DNA of 26,875 nt from CAZTTG01 sp964615935 (GTDB lineage: Bacteria; Planctomycetota; UBA1135; GCA-002686595), in the NCBI GenBank assembly GCA_964615935.1, contig CAZTTG010000089.1, forward strand, positions 1 to 26,875, written 5' to 3'. The notes under the pieces are model-generated. The model was not told the DNA's origin. It ran no database searches and worked only from the letters and a program-made list of their open reading frames with translations. Shown here piece by piece: positions 19,564 through 26,875 of this stretch. Position 1 is the stretch's first letter; each line of letters starts with the position of its first letter. Both the position numbers and the translations under genes were made by a program.

Positions 19564-20951
19564 CTCCCCGGGGAGGTCCGACCGATGGGGTGGAAGAAGA
19601 TCCGCTCGCGACTCACGGAGTCCTCGGCCGTCTTCCTCACGAGGTCCTCGATCAGGCGCAGGTTGCCGCCCTCGAGCACGTTCAGGGCGGACTCCAGGGC
19701 CTTCCCGAGCTCGTCGTCCTCGGCGGCCTCGATCGCCGCGCGCAGGGCCGGAGCGTAGCTCTGGTCCCGGGAGATGGCCACGGCGCAGGCCGCCGCCCGC
19801 CGCTCGTCCCGCGACAGCGACCCCAGGAGGCCCAGCAGGGCCTCGCGCACGTCGGCGTGGGGATCGAGGTACCCCAGGGCCACGATCGCGTTCATGCGCA
19901 GGAGCTCGCTCTTCTCGGAGCTCGCTGCCTTGAGCAGGGTGCGGCGCGCCCCCGCCTCCGCGTATCCCGTCGCCCCCAGGGCCCGCAGCCAGTTCTTCTC
20001 GACCTCGGGGACCTTCTCCCGGGAGAGGGCCGTCTTAACGGTCCGGTAGGCCTCGTGCTCGCCGAGCTGCTCGAAGGCCACCGCCGCCTCGTTGCGCACG
20101 GCGGGATCGCCGTCCTTGGCGAAGACCTCGATCGCCTCCCACCCCGAGGTGGGGACCAGGACTCCCAGGAGGTGCACCGAGCTCTGGACCAGATCGGTTC
20201 CCAGCCAGCCCAGGATCCCGGACCGGAGCTCGACCCGCAGGTACTTGGCGGCGTCCTTCTCATCGGTGAAGGCGATCCGCGCCAGGGTGCCCGCCCGCGA
20301 GCCCCCGGCCCAGCTCGCCTTCATCCGCTTGATCTCCTCGTCCAGCTCCGCCGGGATCAGCCCGCGTCCCAGCCGGTCCGCGGATTGGGGCCGGTAGATC
20401 TCGCCCATCAGCAGCCGGCGGGGGGGGCGCGCGTCTTCGGGCATGGGCGGCGCCTTCTCGGGATCGAGGCTGCGCAGGGCGGTGACCATGCACCAGAGCA
20501 GCTCCTCCCGCGACATCTCGAAGGGCACCGAGAGCAGCACCTTCTGATCGGGCGCGAGCCATACGTGCTGGGGCGCGGCGACGATCCCGCTCTCGTTGCC
20601 GGGGATCACCTCGTCGCGCAGGGCCGACTCGACGCGGCGGTGCTCCGTGCACGAGGGGCCGCCGAAGCGTCGGCAGGAGCGGTCGCCCGAGCGATGGTCC
20701 GCGGCCGAGCCCACCAGGTTGACGGTGAGAGCCGAGAGCTCGACCACCTCCGAGTCGCGGTAGAGCTCGCGCGCGAAGCGCTCCGCCCGCGCCTCCTCGT
20801 CGCAGTTCAGGGCGATGAAGAGGACCCGGCCCTCCTCCTTCGCCCGCGAGACGGCGGCCTCCCAGCTCGCCTCCCACGGGATCTGGGCCGCGGCCGGGGT
20901 GGACGCCGGTGAGGGGAAGAGGGCGAGGGCCAGGCCGAGGAGGGATCGCAT
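19560..20951 (-). CDS. Secreted thioredoxin-like / HEAT-repeat protein
   Basis: Starting at ATG 20951, the 463-aa product has a signal peptide (RSLLGLALALFPSPASTPAAA) and then a thioredoxin-fold segment (about 25-170). That segment contains WEAAVSRAKEEGRVLFIALNC, a conserved-looking DEEARAERF, SCRRFGGPSC (Cys 93 and 101) and APQHVWLAPDQKVLLSVPF. The usual CxxC redox pair is absent: the active-site position reads NCDEEA, with a single Cys (C50). The rest is HEAT-like (DPAVRNEAAVAFEQLGEHEA, LLRMNAIVALGYLDPHADV). No strong ribosome site precedes the ATG, and the start was chosen by the signal peptide; longer in-frame extension runs into recG. It overlaps the next gene by ATGA. The function is unknown; I infer a non-redox binding role. 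Confidence 0.8.
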   Translation of the reverse strand: MRSLLGLALALFPSPASTPAAAQIPWEASWEAAVSRAKEEGRVLFIALNCDEEARAERFARELYRDSEVVELSALTVNLVGSAADHRSGDRSCRRFGGPSCTEHRRVESALRDEVIPGNESGIVAAPQHVWLAPDQKVLLSVPFEMSREELLWCMVTALRSLDPEKAPPMPEDARPPRRLLMGEIYRPQSADRLGRGLIPAELDEEIKRMKASWAGGSRAGTLARIAFTDEKDAAKYLRVELRSGILGWLGTDLVQSSVHLLGVLVPTSGWEAIEVFAKDGDPAVRNEAAVAFEQLGEHEAYRTVKTALSREKVPEVEKNWLRALGATGYAEAGARRTLLKAASSEKSELLRMNAIVALGYLDPHADVREALLGLLGSLSRDERRAAACAVAISRDQSYAPALRAAIEAAEDDELGKALESALNVLEGGNLRLIEDLVRKTAEDSVSRERIFFHPIGRTSPGR

Positions 20952-21159
20952 CAGCAGGTCGATCGGCGCGAGGAGCCGCGGATCATCCTCCCGCTCCGGC
21001 GATCCGGACGCACGCTGCAGCGGGAGCCCGCCGCCCTTCCAAACACTTTTCTTACGTTTCGAGGCGGGAATTCGGGACGAGGGTCGCAACCGATGGGAGT
21101 TCGGGGAATCCCCGGGCGGTGGGGGGCCCGTGGGAAGGCCGTGCGGCCGGGTCGCCGCC
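20952..21159 (-). other. Spacer with AT-richer patch, likely promoter region of the thioredoxin-like gene
   Basis: This 208-bp spacer between the recG stop and the secreted thioredoxin-like gene contains the most AT-rich short stretch outside the right-hand end of the window (about 21038-21060, including AAACACTTTTCTTACG). Its position fits a promoter for the downstream minus-strand gene. I cannot match it to a specific sigma factor consensus, and no gene is visible in it. Confidence 0.3.
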
Positions 21160-23223
21160 TCAGGACCCGGCGGCCGGATCCTCCCCCCCGGCGCGGCCGA
21201 GGTACGCCTCACGGAGGCGCGCGTCCGAGGCGACCAGATCGCGCGCCATGAGCAGCAGATCCAGGTCGGCCTCCGGATCGGAGACCCCCTCCAGGCCGCG
21301 GCCGGCCTGGCGCAGGCCGGCCAGGTCGCCCATCCCGCGCTGACGGAGGTCCTCCTCGGCCAGCTCGAAGCCATCGTGCTCGCGCTCGAGGAGCTGGAGG
21401 CGCTCGGCGGCCGAGGGCTGACCCAGGAGCAGGCACAGGCCGCCGCGCTCCGAGCGCCCGATCCGACCGCGTAGCTGGTGGAGCTGGGCCAGGCCCAGCC
21501 GCTCGGCGCACTCGATCACCATGACCGTCGCCAGCGGGACGTCCACGCCCACCTCGATCACGGTGGTGGCGACCAGCAGACGGACCTGGCCGCGGCGGAA
21601 GCGCTCCAGCTTCTCGAAGCGCTCGAGATGGGGCTGGCGGCCGTGCACCAGCTCGATGCCGCCGGCCGCGAGCTCGCTCGCGCGGAGCTTGCGGTAGCGC
21701 GCCTCGGCGGTGGACGGTCCGCCGTCCGCACCCTCTCCATCCCCGTCCTCCCCGCCGATGCGCGGGCAGACCCAGAAGACCTGCTCGCCGGCCTCGAGCC
21801 GCTCGCCCAGGAGCCGTCGGATCGAGCGGCGCTCCGCCCCGCGCAGCCAGCGGGTGGTGATCTCACCGCGGCCGGGCGGGCGATCGCGCAGGAGGGAGAC
21901 GTCCAGATCGCCATAGACGGTCAGGGCCAGGCTCCGCGGAATGGGCGTGGCCGTCATCAGCAGGGTGTGCACGCCGGCGCCCTTCTCGACCAGGCGGCGG
22001 CGCTGGTCGACGCCGAAGCGGTGCTGCTCGTCGATCACCGCCACGGCCAGCTCGCGATAGCGCACCCCCTCGCTGAACAGGGCGTGGGTCCCGATGACGA
22101 GCCCGGCGTCCCCCGATTCGACCTCCGCCAGGACGGAGCGGCGCTCGGCGGAGGAGAGGGAGCCGGTGAGGAGCACCGCGCGCAGACCGGCGGCCTCCAG
22201 GAGGGGGCGCAGGCCGTGGAAGTGCTGCTCGGCCAGGAGCTCGGTAGGCGCCATGAGGGCGGCCTGGGCTCCGGCGCGCGCCGCCACCATGCACGCGAAG
22301 AGGCCCAGGACGGTCTTGCCCGAGCCCACGTCGCCCTGCAGGAGCCGCCGCATGGGCTGGGTGCCGTCCAGGTCCCGGCGCAGGTCGGCGACCACCGCCT
22401 CCTGGCCCGGAGTCAGGGCGAAGGGGAAGCGCGCCAGGAGATCGGCCGCGTCCCGCTCGGTCAGCCGCAGGGGGCGCGCCCGGATCCCGCCCTCCGGGTG
22501 ATGGCGCCGGGCCCAGATCTGCGCCTGCAGGCGCAGGAGCGGCTCGAGGATGGCGCGGCGCGCCGCCCGCCTCCAGCGCTCCTCCCCGGTGGGCCGGTGG
22601 AGCTCGCGCGCGGCTTCGGGCAGCGGCAGGAGCGAGCCATCGGCCAGGCGCTCGTCGTCCAGCCGCTCGACCAGCCCGGAGGCGCAGCGATCGGCGGCGG
22701 CGCGGCACAGGCCGAGCAGGAAGTCCTGCGAGATGCCGTCGGTGAGGGGGTAGACCGGGATCAGGGTGCCGGGGGGCGGAAGGGGGCGCTCGCCGATGCC
22801 GGCGCGTCGGGCCGCGATCGAGGGCCGCCGGGCCTCCACCACCTGGCCGCAGACCTCCAGGCGCTCCCCCGCGCTCACCCGATCGCGCAGCCAGGGCTGG
22901 TTGAAGAACAGGGCGTCGATCTCGCCGGTCTCGTCCTCGATCACGACCCGCAGGAGCGAGCGGCGCCCCCCGCGCCGCCAGAAGCGGGAGCCCGCGATCC
23001 GCCCGGACACCCGCAGCGTTCGACCCACCTCGGCCCGCGCCCGACCGATCGGGACCGGTTCCTCCCAGCGCTCGAGCCGACGGGGAAGGAGCAGCAGGAG
23101 ATCGCGGATCGAGCGCACCCCGAGCTGCGCCAGACGCTGCTCCCGCACGGGCCCGATCCCGGGTAGATCGGTGAGCGGGCCGAGGTGCGGTCGGCTCGCC
23201 CGGACCGGCCCGGCCCCGGACAT
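21160..23223 (-). CDS. recG: ATP-dependent DNA helicase RecG
   Basis: The 687-aa protein matches RecG in length and order. It has an N-terminal helix-hairpin-like stretch (LTDLPGIGPVREQRLAQLG, 17-35) and an OB-fold wedge domain (about 60-165, VSGRIAGSRFWRRGGRRSLL). Helicase motifs follow: I GDVGSGKT (297-304), Ia APTELLAEQH, II DEQH (398-401), III TATPIPRSLA, V TTVIEVGVDVP and VI QLHQLRGRIGRS. The C-terminal TRG-like part contains QRGMGDLAGLRQAG. It remodels stalled replication forks and Holliday junctions in the cytoplasm. ATG 23223 shares its A with the TGA stop of the upstream gene (TGATG), so translation should be coupled. A longer in-frame extension to 23565 lies inside the upstream gene and is rejected. 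Confidence 0.96.
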   Translation of the reverse strand: MSGAGPVRASRPHLGPLTDLPGIGPVREQRLAQLGVRSIRDLLLLLPRRLERWEEPVPIGRARAEVGRTLRVSGRIAGSRFWRRGGRRSLLRVVIEDETGEIDALFFNQPWLRDRVSAGERLEVCGQVVEARRPSIAARRAGIGERPLPPPGTLIPVYPLTDGISQDFLLGLCRAAADRCASGLVERLDDERLADGSLLPLPEAARELHRPTGEERWRRAARRAILEPLLRLQAQIWARRHHPEGGIRARPLRLTERDAADLLARFPFALTPGQEAVVADLRRDLDGTQPMRRLLQGDVGSGKTVLGLFACMVAARAGAQAALMAPTELLAEQHFHGLRPLLEAAGLRAVLLTGSLSSAERRSVLAEVESGDAGLVIGTHALFSEGVRYRELAVAVIDEQHRFGVDQRRRLVEKGAGVHTLLMTATPIPRSLALTVYGDLDVSLLRDRPPGRGEITTRWLRGAERRSIRRLLGERLEAGEQVFWVCPRIGGEDGDGEGADGGPSTAEARYRKLRASELAAGGIELVHGRQPHLERFEKLERFRRGQVRLLVATTVIEVGVDVPLATVMVIECAERLGLAQLHQLRGRIGRSERGGLCLLLGQPSAAERLQLLEREHDGFELAEEDLRQRGMGDLAGLRQAGRGLEGVSDPEADLDLLLMARDLVASDARLREAYLGRAGGEDPAAGS

Positions 23224-25643
23224 CAGAGCTCCCCGAAGAGGAGGTGGAGCCGTGCCTCGGCCGGACGCCCGCGCGGGCTGTAGCCGCGGCCGGCGGCGCC
23301 ACCCTCGGAAGCGTCGAGGCTCCAGCGCCAGACGAAGAGGCCCGCGAAGCCGGCGCTGTCCCGGGAGTGCTCGATCACCCCCTGGCCCAGCGCGGCGAAG
23401 AACCGCTCCTGCTCTCGCGGATCGGGGATCGAGGGGATCCACCTCGGATCGCGGCGCGCGCCGCGCGCGGCGGGCATGCCGATCTCGGTCACGAGGTAGC
23501 GGACGCCGGCCTCCCGCGCCGCCTCGCGAACCCGGGCCAGGGCCCCCTGGATGGCCCGCGCGCACCGGGCGTCCTCATTGTCCAGGCCGAGGTCGCGCGG
23601 CCCGTCCAGGGTCACCACCAGGTCGACCCCCAGGTAGTCGAGCTCCGACCAGAAGGGGACCGACTGGACCTCGCCGACGTTCTCGGCGCTGTAGGTCAGA
23701 GCGCCCGCGAAGGCGCCGCGCACCCGCCCGATCAGGGCCGGCCAGCGCTCCTCCTCCTTCCAGTCGCACAGCTCCCACTCGGGCCGGTTCCACTCGGTGT
23801 GGACGACGTGGGTGGCGTTGCGCAGCCCGCTGCCCAGGCACAGCAGATCGGCGCCGGCGAGCTGCGCCAGGAGACCGTAGTGCACGAGGCAATCCTCGAG
23901 CTCGTCGAAGGCGTCCTCCCAGCCGGCCTCCCGCTCGGCCGGCAGCGGGACCCAGGTGTTCCAGGTGCTCGAGGCTCCCTCGAGCAGATGGGGGCGCAGC
24001 ATGGCCGAGAGCCCCTGGGCCCGGGCCGCGCGCAGGGCGCGGAAGAGCTCGGCGTCGGAGAGATCGGCCTCCGGTCCCCTCGATCGGGGCTGGCCGAAGA
24101 AGCGCGGGCGACCCCGGTCCCTCCGGGCGTAGACGTCGAGCGCAACCGAGTCGGCGCCGAGCTCGCGCAGCTCCGCCAGGGCCCGATCGGTCCCGGCCGC
24201 GGGGTATCCGCCGCCGATCCCGCCCCCCCACCGCACCGGGGCGAGGTGCACTCCCCGCCGGCGAGCCGCGCCCAGCGCCGCCTGGTGGCGCCTCGCGCGG
24301 TCGCTGTCGCGCTGCAGCCGGTGGGGCTCGAGGTCGGCGCGGAGCCACCGCCGGAAACCCTCCCGCAGGTCATCGTCCACCGTGAGACTCTCGGTTCCCG
24401 TCCACAGCCCGCGCAGCCTCTGCGCTCGCTCCCCCGCCTCCCAGCTCCACAGGAGGTACTGCAGGAGCGCGGCGCGCATCGGGCCCAGGACGTGGGGCGA
24501 TCCGGGGGAGAGGGGGTCCACCAGCTCGTCCACCTCGGGCGCCAGCCCGGCGCCGACGAGGTGCTGGCGCCACGCTCCCAGGCGCTCGCCCCACCACGTC
24601 GAGGAGGCCAGCCCTCCCAGCGCCTCGGGGAGCCACCCGGACCGGGCCGGCCCCAGCGTCCGGATCGCCGTCAGCCGGGCCAGGGCTGCGGCCGATTCGT
24701 CGGGCGCTGACTCCGACCAGGCGAAGTGCGCCCGCAGCGCGCGCGGCTCGAGGAGCACCGGCTCGCTCGAGCCGGTGGCCAGCCTCAGGTCGTCCAGGCT
24801 CTCGTACAGCCACAGCACGATCCCGGGAGCCTCGGCCCCGGCGCCCTCGCCGAGCAGCGCCCGCACCCGGCGGGGCACCTGCTCGAGCCGGTTCACCCAG
24901 CGGTCCTTCCTCAGGCGCTTCCGCCAGGCGACGGGATCGCTCGTGGGGGGCACGCGCAGCACGAAGCCCTCGTAGCGCAGCGGCCGATACCCCACGAGCA
25001 TGCGGGCGCGCTCGCGGCCGAGCTCCCTCGCCGGCGCGGCCGCCCGTCCGTCGGTCCACAGCTCGCCCTCGCGTTCGGGCAGTCCGTTGCGGAAGCTGCG
25101 GTAACCCGGGCGCCAGGCCGGCTCGAGGCTCTCGGCCAGGAGCAGAGCCCGCTGGGCCCGGTTCCCGTAGAGCAGGTTCAGGGGCCGGCCGCGGCGCTCG
25201 GGGTCTTCCACGGTGACGAAGACCGCGTCGCCGCCCTTGCCGTAGGACCTGCCCTGGAAGCGGAAGCCGCCGCTGTCGAGGCGCTCGATGCCCGCCCGCT
25301 CCAGCAGGGCCTCGATGCCCTCCGTCCGGGAGTCCGCGACGACCACCCGCGGCGCGTCGGCCGAGCCCTCCTCGCCCGGGCGGCAGAAGCGCAGCTCGAG
25401 GCCCGCGCGGCGCTCGGCTCCGCGAGCGGCACGGCGCGCCAGCTCCTCGAGCTCGCCCGGCGGGACCCGGATCTCCAGGGCGGTCGCCAGCTCGAGCCCG
25501 TGGTAGAGGTGCCAGCGCGGGTCGTGGGCGCGCGGGCCGCCCCCCCCGCAGGCGGCAGCGGCAAGGAGCGCTGCGGCCGCCAGCAGCGACCGGCCGGAGG
25601 GCCGAGCGCCGCCGCGAGGGGAACCGCTGTGCCTGCCGGGCAT
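23223..25643 (-). CDS. GH113-like lipoprotein with TIM-barrel domain
   Basis: The 806-aa product has a lipoprotein signal: basic N-terminus, Ala/Leu core and a lipobox with Cys at residue 32 (LAAAACGGG). Residues of about 40-460 are unassigned. The C-terminal part (about 480-800) resembles GH113 beta-mannanase-type TIM barrels: RELGADSVALDVYARR, GLSAMLRPHLLEG, WEDAFDELEDCLVHYGLLAQLAGADLLCLGSGL, GRVRGAFAGALTYSAEN, FWSELDYLGVDLVV, then VTEIGMP (E720) and GLFVWRWSLD. E720 matches the expected nucleophile. The acid/base position, usually in a GTEL motif, reads GSGL at about residue 603, so activity is doubtful. GTG 25646 and ATG 25643 are both possible starts; neither has a clear ribosome site. 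Its stop overlaps the recG start. Confidence 0.75.
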   Translation of the reverse strand: MPGRHSGSPRGGARPSGRSLLAAAALLAAAACGGGGPRAHDPRWHLYHGLELATALEIRVPPGELEELARRAARGAERRAGLELRFCRPGEEGSADAPRVVVADSRTEGIEALLERAGIERLDSGGFRFQGRSYGKGGDAVFVTVEDPERRGRPLNLLYGNRAQRALLLAESLEPAWRPGYRSFRNGLPEREGELWTDGRAAAPARELGRERARMLVGYRPLRYEGFVLRVPPTSDPVAWRKRLRKDRWVNRLEQVPRRVRALLGEGAGAEAPGIVLWLYESLDDLRLATGSSEPVLLEPRALRAHFAWSESAPDESAAALARLTAIRTLGPARSGWLPEALGGLASSTWWGERLGAWRQHLVGAGLAPEVDELVDPLSPGSPHVLGPMRAALLQYLLWSWEAGERAQRLRGLWTGTESLTVDDDLREGFRRWLRADLEPHRLQRDSDRARRHQAALGAARRRGVHLAPVRWGGGIGGGYPAAGTDRALAELRELGADSVALDVYARRDRGRPRFFGQPRSRGPEADLSDAELFRALRAARAQGLSAMLRPHLLEGASSTWNTWVPLPAEREAGWEDAFDELEDCLVHYGLLAQLAGADLLCLGSGLRNATHVVHTEWNRPEWELCDWKEEERWPALIGRVRGAFAGALTYSAENVGEVQSVPFWSELDYLGVDLVVTLDGPRDLGLDNEDARCARAIQGALARVREAAREAGVRYLVTEIGMPAARGARRDPRWIPSIPDPREQERFFAALGQGVIEHSRDSAGFAGLFVWRWSLDASEGGAAGRGYSPRGRPAEARLHLLFGEL

Positions 25644-25810
25644 CACGGCAAAATTCTACCGCGGAGCCGTCGGGGGCGCCCCCGGCTTTCCCCAGCGCGG
25701 TCCTTCTCTCGGCCGGCCCGCGGGGATACGCCTCGCCGCGGTGCGCGGGCCGCGCCTATCGCTATCATGCCGACCGGCCGCCCTCCGAGCCCCGGCCCGG
25801 TTTCCCCACA

Positions 25811-26333
25811 ATGCTCGCCCCGACTTCCCAGGACCGGCGCACCACGCCCCGGCGAGACGCCCTGCGCGTCCTCCTGCTCAGTTCGATCCGCGAGTGGGGC
25901 GGCGGGGAGAAGTGCTGCATGGAGACCGCCCGCTGGCTCTCGCAGCGCGGACACAGGGCCGTGCTCGGCCATTGAACAGGAGAGGGACGATACAACGACC
26001 GAATTGGCGATGTCGGCCATTCCCCGAAACATCGTGTGGCTGTTGATGGCGTCTCCCCGGCATGCCAGGATACCAGAGTATGCTTGCCCCTTTCTGGGGC
26101 GAGCAGCTCGGATGGTCGGTGGACATCCACCAGGACTTCGTGTTGGCCGGCTTGAGGTGGGTGAGCTGCCCGAGGCAGGGCAGGGGGTGCACCTGCGCGC
26201 ACGGCTCTCGATCGACTCCGAGGCCCCACTTGTCGCTTCCGTCGGCCGGCTGGCGAAGATGAAGGGACACGCACATCTGCTGGCCGCCGCAGTCGAGAGC
26301 CGGCCGCCGGGTCCGGGGGAAGGCGCGGCATGA
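25811..26333 (+). pseudogene. GT4 glycosyltransferase, broken into pieces
   Basis: ATG 25811 opens a 54-codon frame that matches a GT4 N-terminus (LRVLLLSSIREWGGGEKCC, then METARWLSQRGHRAVLG) but stops at TGA 25973-25975. After about 210 bp of unrelated sequence, a second frame encodes a piece from the start of the C-terminal GT domain: LRARLSIDSEAPLVASVGRLAKMKGHAHLLAA (about 26190-26285). The frame then jumps within a few codons to its stop (TGA 26331-26333), which overlaps the next ATG. Most of both Rossmann domains is missing: about 150 residues after the first piece and more than 100 after the second. Such enzymes move sugars onto lipopolysaccharide or capsule precursors; this one cannot function as it stands. 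Either the gene is decayed or the contig is misjoined. Confidence 0.7.
25976..26183. other. Lower-GC, hairpin-rich segment inside the broken glycosyltransferase
   Basis: About 60% G+C by hand count over about 180 bases, against well over 70% in the neighbouring genes. It holds four inverted repeats in a row: CGATGT/ACATCG with an inner CGG/CCG (about 26018-26041); TGCTTGCCCC/GGGGCGAGCA with a 5-nt loop (26081-26105); GGTGGA/TCCACC (26118-26131); and CTGCCC/GGGCAG with a 6-nt loop (26166-26183). No frame gives a protein I recognise. It may be a structured RNA, a small non-autonomous element or sequence from another source; none of these is proven. Confidence 0.5.
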
Positions 26334-26875
26334 AGATCGCCCTCACCCACATGCGCCACAAGGGCACTGGCGGCATCGAGCGCTATCTCGACCAGGTCGC
26401 CGCCCACCTGGCCGAATGCGGGCACGAGGTCACCATCGTGTGCCGTAGCCGCGAGAAGGCGCCCCACCCCGACGTGCGCTTCGAGATCCTGCGCCCCCCG
26501 GCCATTGGCGCGGCCTGGCGCATGTGGTCCTTCGCGCACGCTGTGGAGCGGCACCTGGCGGAGGCCCCTTACGACCTCGTCTTCGGCCTGGGCTGGACCT
26601 GGAGCCAGGACGTCCTGCGGCTGGGCGGCGGCTCGCACCGTACGTACATGGAGCTGGCCCACCGCGCCACGCGCACTCCCCTCGAGCGCCTGCTGGGACT
26701 GGGGTGGCTCAAGCAGCGGCTGGCCGCGGCCATCGAGCGGCGCGCCCTGGCTCCCGGCGCCTTCCGCAAGCTCATCTGCAACTCGCGGATGGTGAGAAAC
26801 AACGGGTGTAGGTCCGTCTTAACTCACTTTCCGCAGGTGAGCGCGGGACTTTCTTCCGAATTGAGCCGGGCTGAT
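26330..26875 (+). CDS. GT4-type glycosyltransferase, N-terminal part only
   Basis: ATG 26330 overlaps the stop of the preceding glycosyltransferase remnant (ATGA), typical of a polysaccharide gene cluster. The frame stays open to the window end (182 codons). Residues 1 to about 155 match the N-terminal Rossmann domain of GT4 enzymes: MKIALTHMRHKGTGGIERYL (the usual G-G-x-E/x-x motif), HEVTIVCRSRE, PYDLVFGLGWTWSQDVLRLGGGSH and LICNSRMVR. This resembles heptosyl/glucosyl transferases of lipopolysaccharide core assembly. After about position 26797 the sequence loses family resemblance and drops to about 55% G+C, so the apparent C-terminal 26 residues are probably not part of the real protein. 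Confidence 0.8.
   Translation, partial: MKIALTHMRHKGTGGIERYLDQVAAHLAECGHEVTIVCRSREKAPHPDVRFEILRPPAIGAAWRMWSFAHAVERHLAEAPYDLVFGLGWTWSQDVLRLGGGSHRTYMELAHRATRTPLERLLGLGWLKQRLAAAIERRALAPGAFRKLICNSRMVRNNGCRSVLTHFPQVSAGLSSELSRAD
26797..26875. other. Composition break at the window end
   Basis: From about 26797 the DNA changes from about 70% or more G+C to about 55% (44 of 80 bases by hand count), and the glycosyltransferase reading frame loses family-like sequence. There is no recognisable gene, terminal inverted repeat or intron boundary in the 79 bases available. It may be the edge of an insertion or a chimeric contig end. Confidence 0.45.

Noticed and set aside
25763..25768. TATCAT as a -10 box upstream of the broken glycosyltransferase
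   Set aside because: No matching -35 sequence lies at suitable spacing, so this may be chance.
25976..26183. Integron attC site or group II intron boundary in the lower-GC segment
   Set aside because: Neither the paired RYYYAAC/GTTRRRY core sites of attC nor the GUGYG start and domain V hairpin of group II introns could be found.

Overview
The window is about 27 kb of very GC-rich DNA (well over 70% G+C in most genes) containing one run of 100 Ns, so it is a scaffold from a draft or metagenome assembly. Gene content suggests a Gram-negative bacterium with many exported proteins, most likely a Planctomycetota lineage: an arylsulfatase and a sulfotransferase, a large protein built from carboxypeptidase-regulatory-like modules, secreted HEAT-repeat proteins, a thioredoxin-like/HEAT protein, and a Cys-rich C-terminal domain that I associate with planctomycete extracellular proteins. 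The taxonomic call is inference, because there is no rRNA or other marker gene here.

Layout, left to right. 1-1328 (-) is a secreted protein of unknown function that runs off the edge. 1597-3684 (-) is a secreted S9B (DPP IV-type) peptidase. 3884-4570 (+) is a TIGR02206/YwaF-type membrane protein. 4578-5466 holds two broken genes, an internally deleted sulfotransferase (-) and the C-terminal third of an arylsulfatase (+). 5656-9042 (+) is an envelope-anchored protein with about eight carboxypeptidase-regulatory-like modules. 9068-12627 (-) is a tricorn-type protease with a signal peptide; the N run lies inside its 15-bp (EEEEA) tandem repeat. 12763-17939 (-) is a compact three-gene unit: secreted HEAT protein, membrane-anchored lytic transglycosylase, MscS channel. 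18200-18925 (-) is a TerC-family protein. 19117-20951 (-) is a thioredoxin-like/HEAT secreted protein overlapping a short gene for a planctomycete-type C-terminal domain. 21160-25643 (-) is recG, translationally coupled behind a GH113-like lipoprotein. 25811-26875 (+) is the start of a glycosyltransferase cluster whose first gene is broken and whose second gene breaks near the window end.

How the genes fit together: most products are predicted to act in or across the envelope. They cover peptide breakdown (S9B and tricorn), cell-wall remodelling and osmotic relief (lytic transglycosylase and MscS), metal or oxyanion export (TerC), and surface polysaccharide synthesis or modification (glycosyltransferases, sulfotransferase, sulfatase, GH113-like protein). 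The strongest unusual signals are the mosaic of gene fragments at 4578-5466 and 25811-26875, the hairpin-rich lower-GC segment at about 25976-26183, the acidic repeat broken by the gap in the tricorn gene, and the HEAT/transglycosylase/MscS unit. I found no CRISPR array, tRNA, rRNA, recognisable insertion sequence or phage gene.
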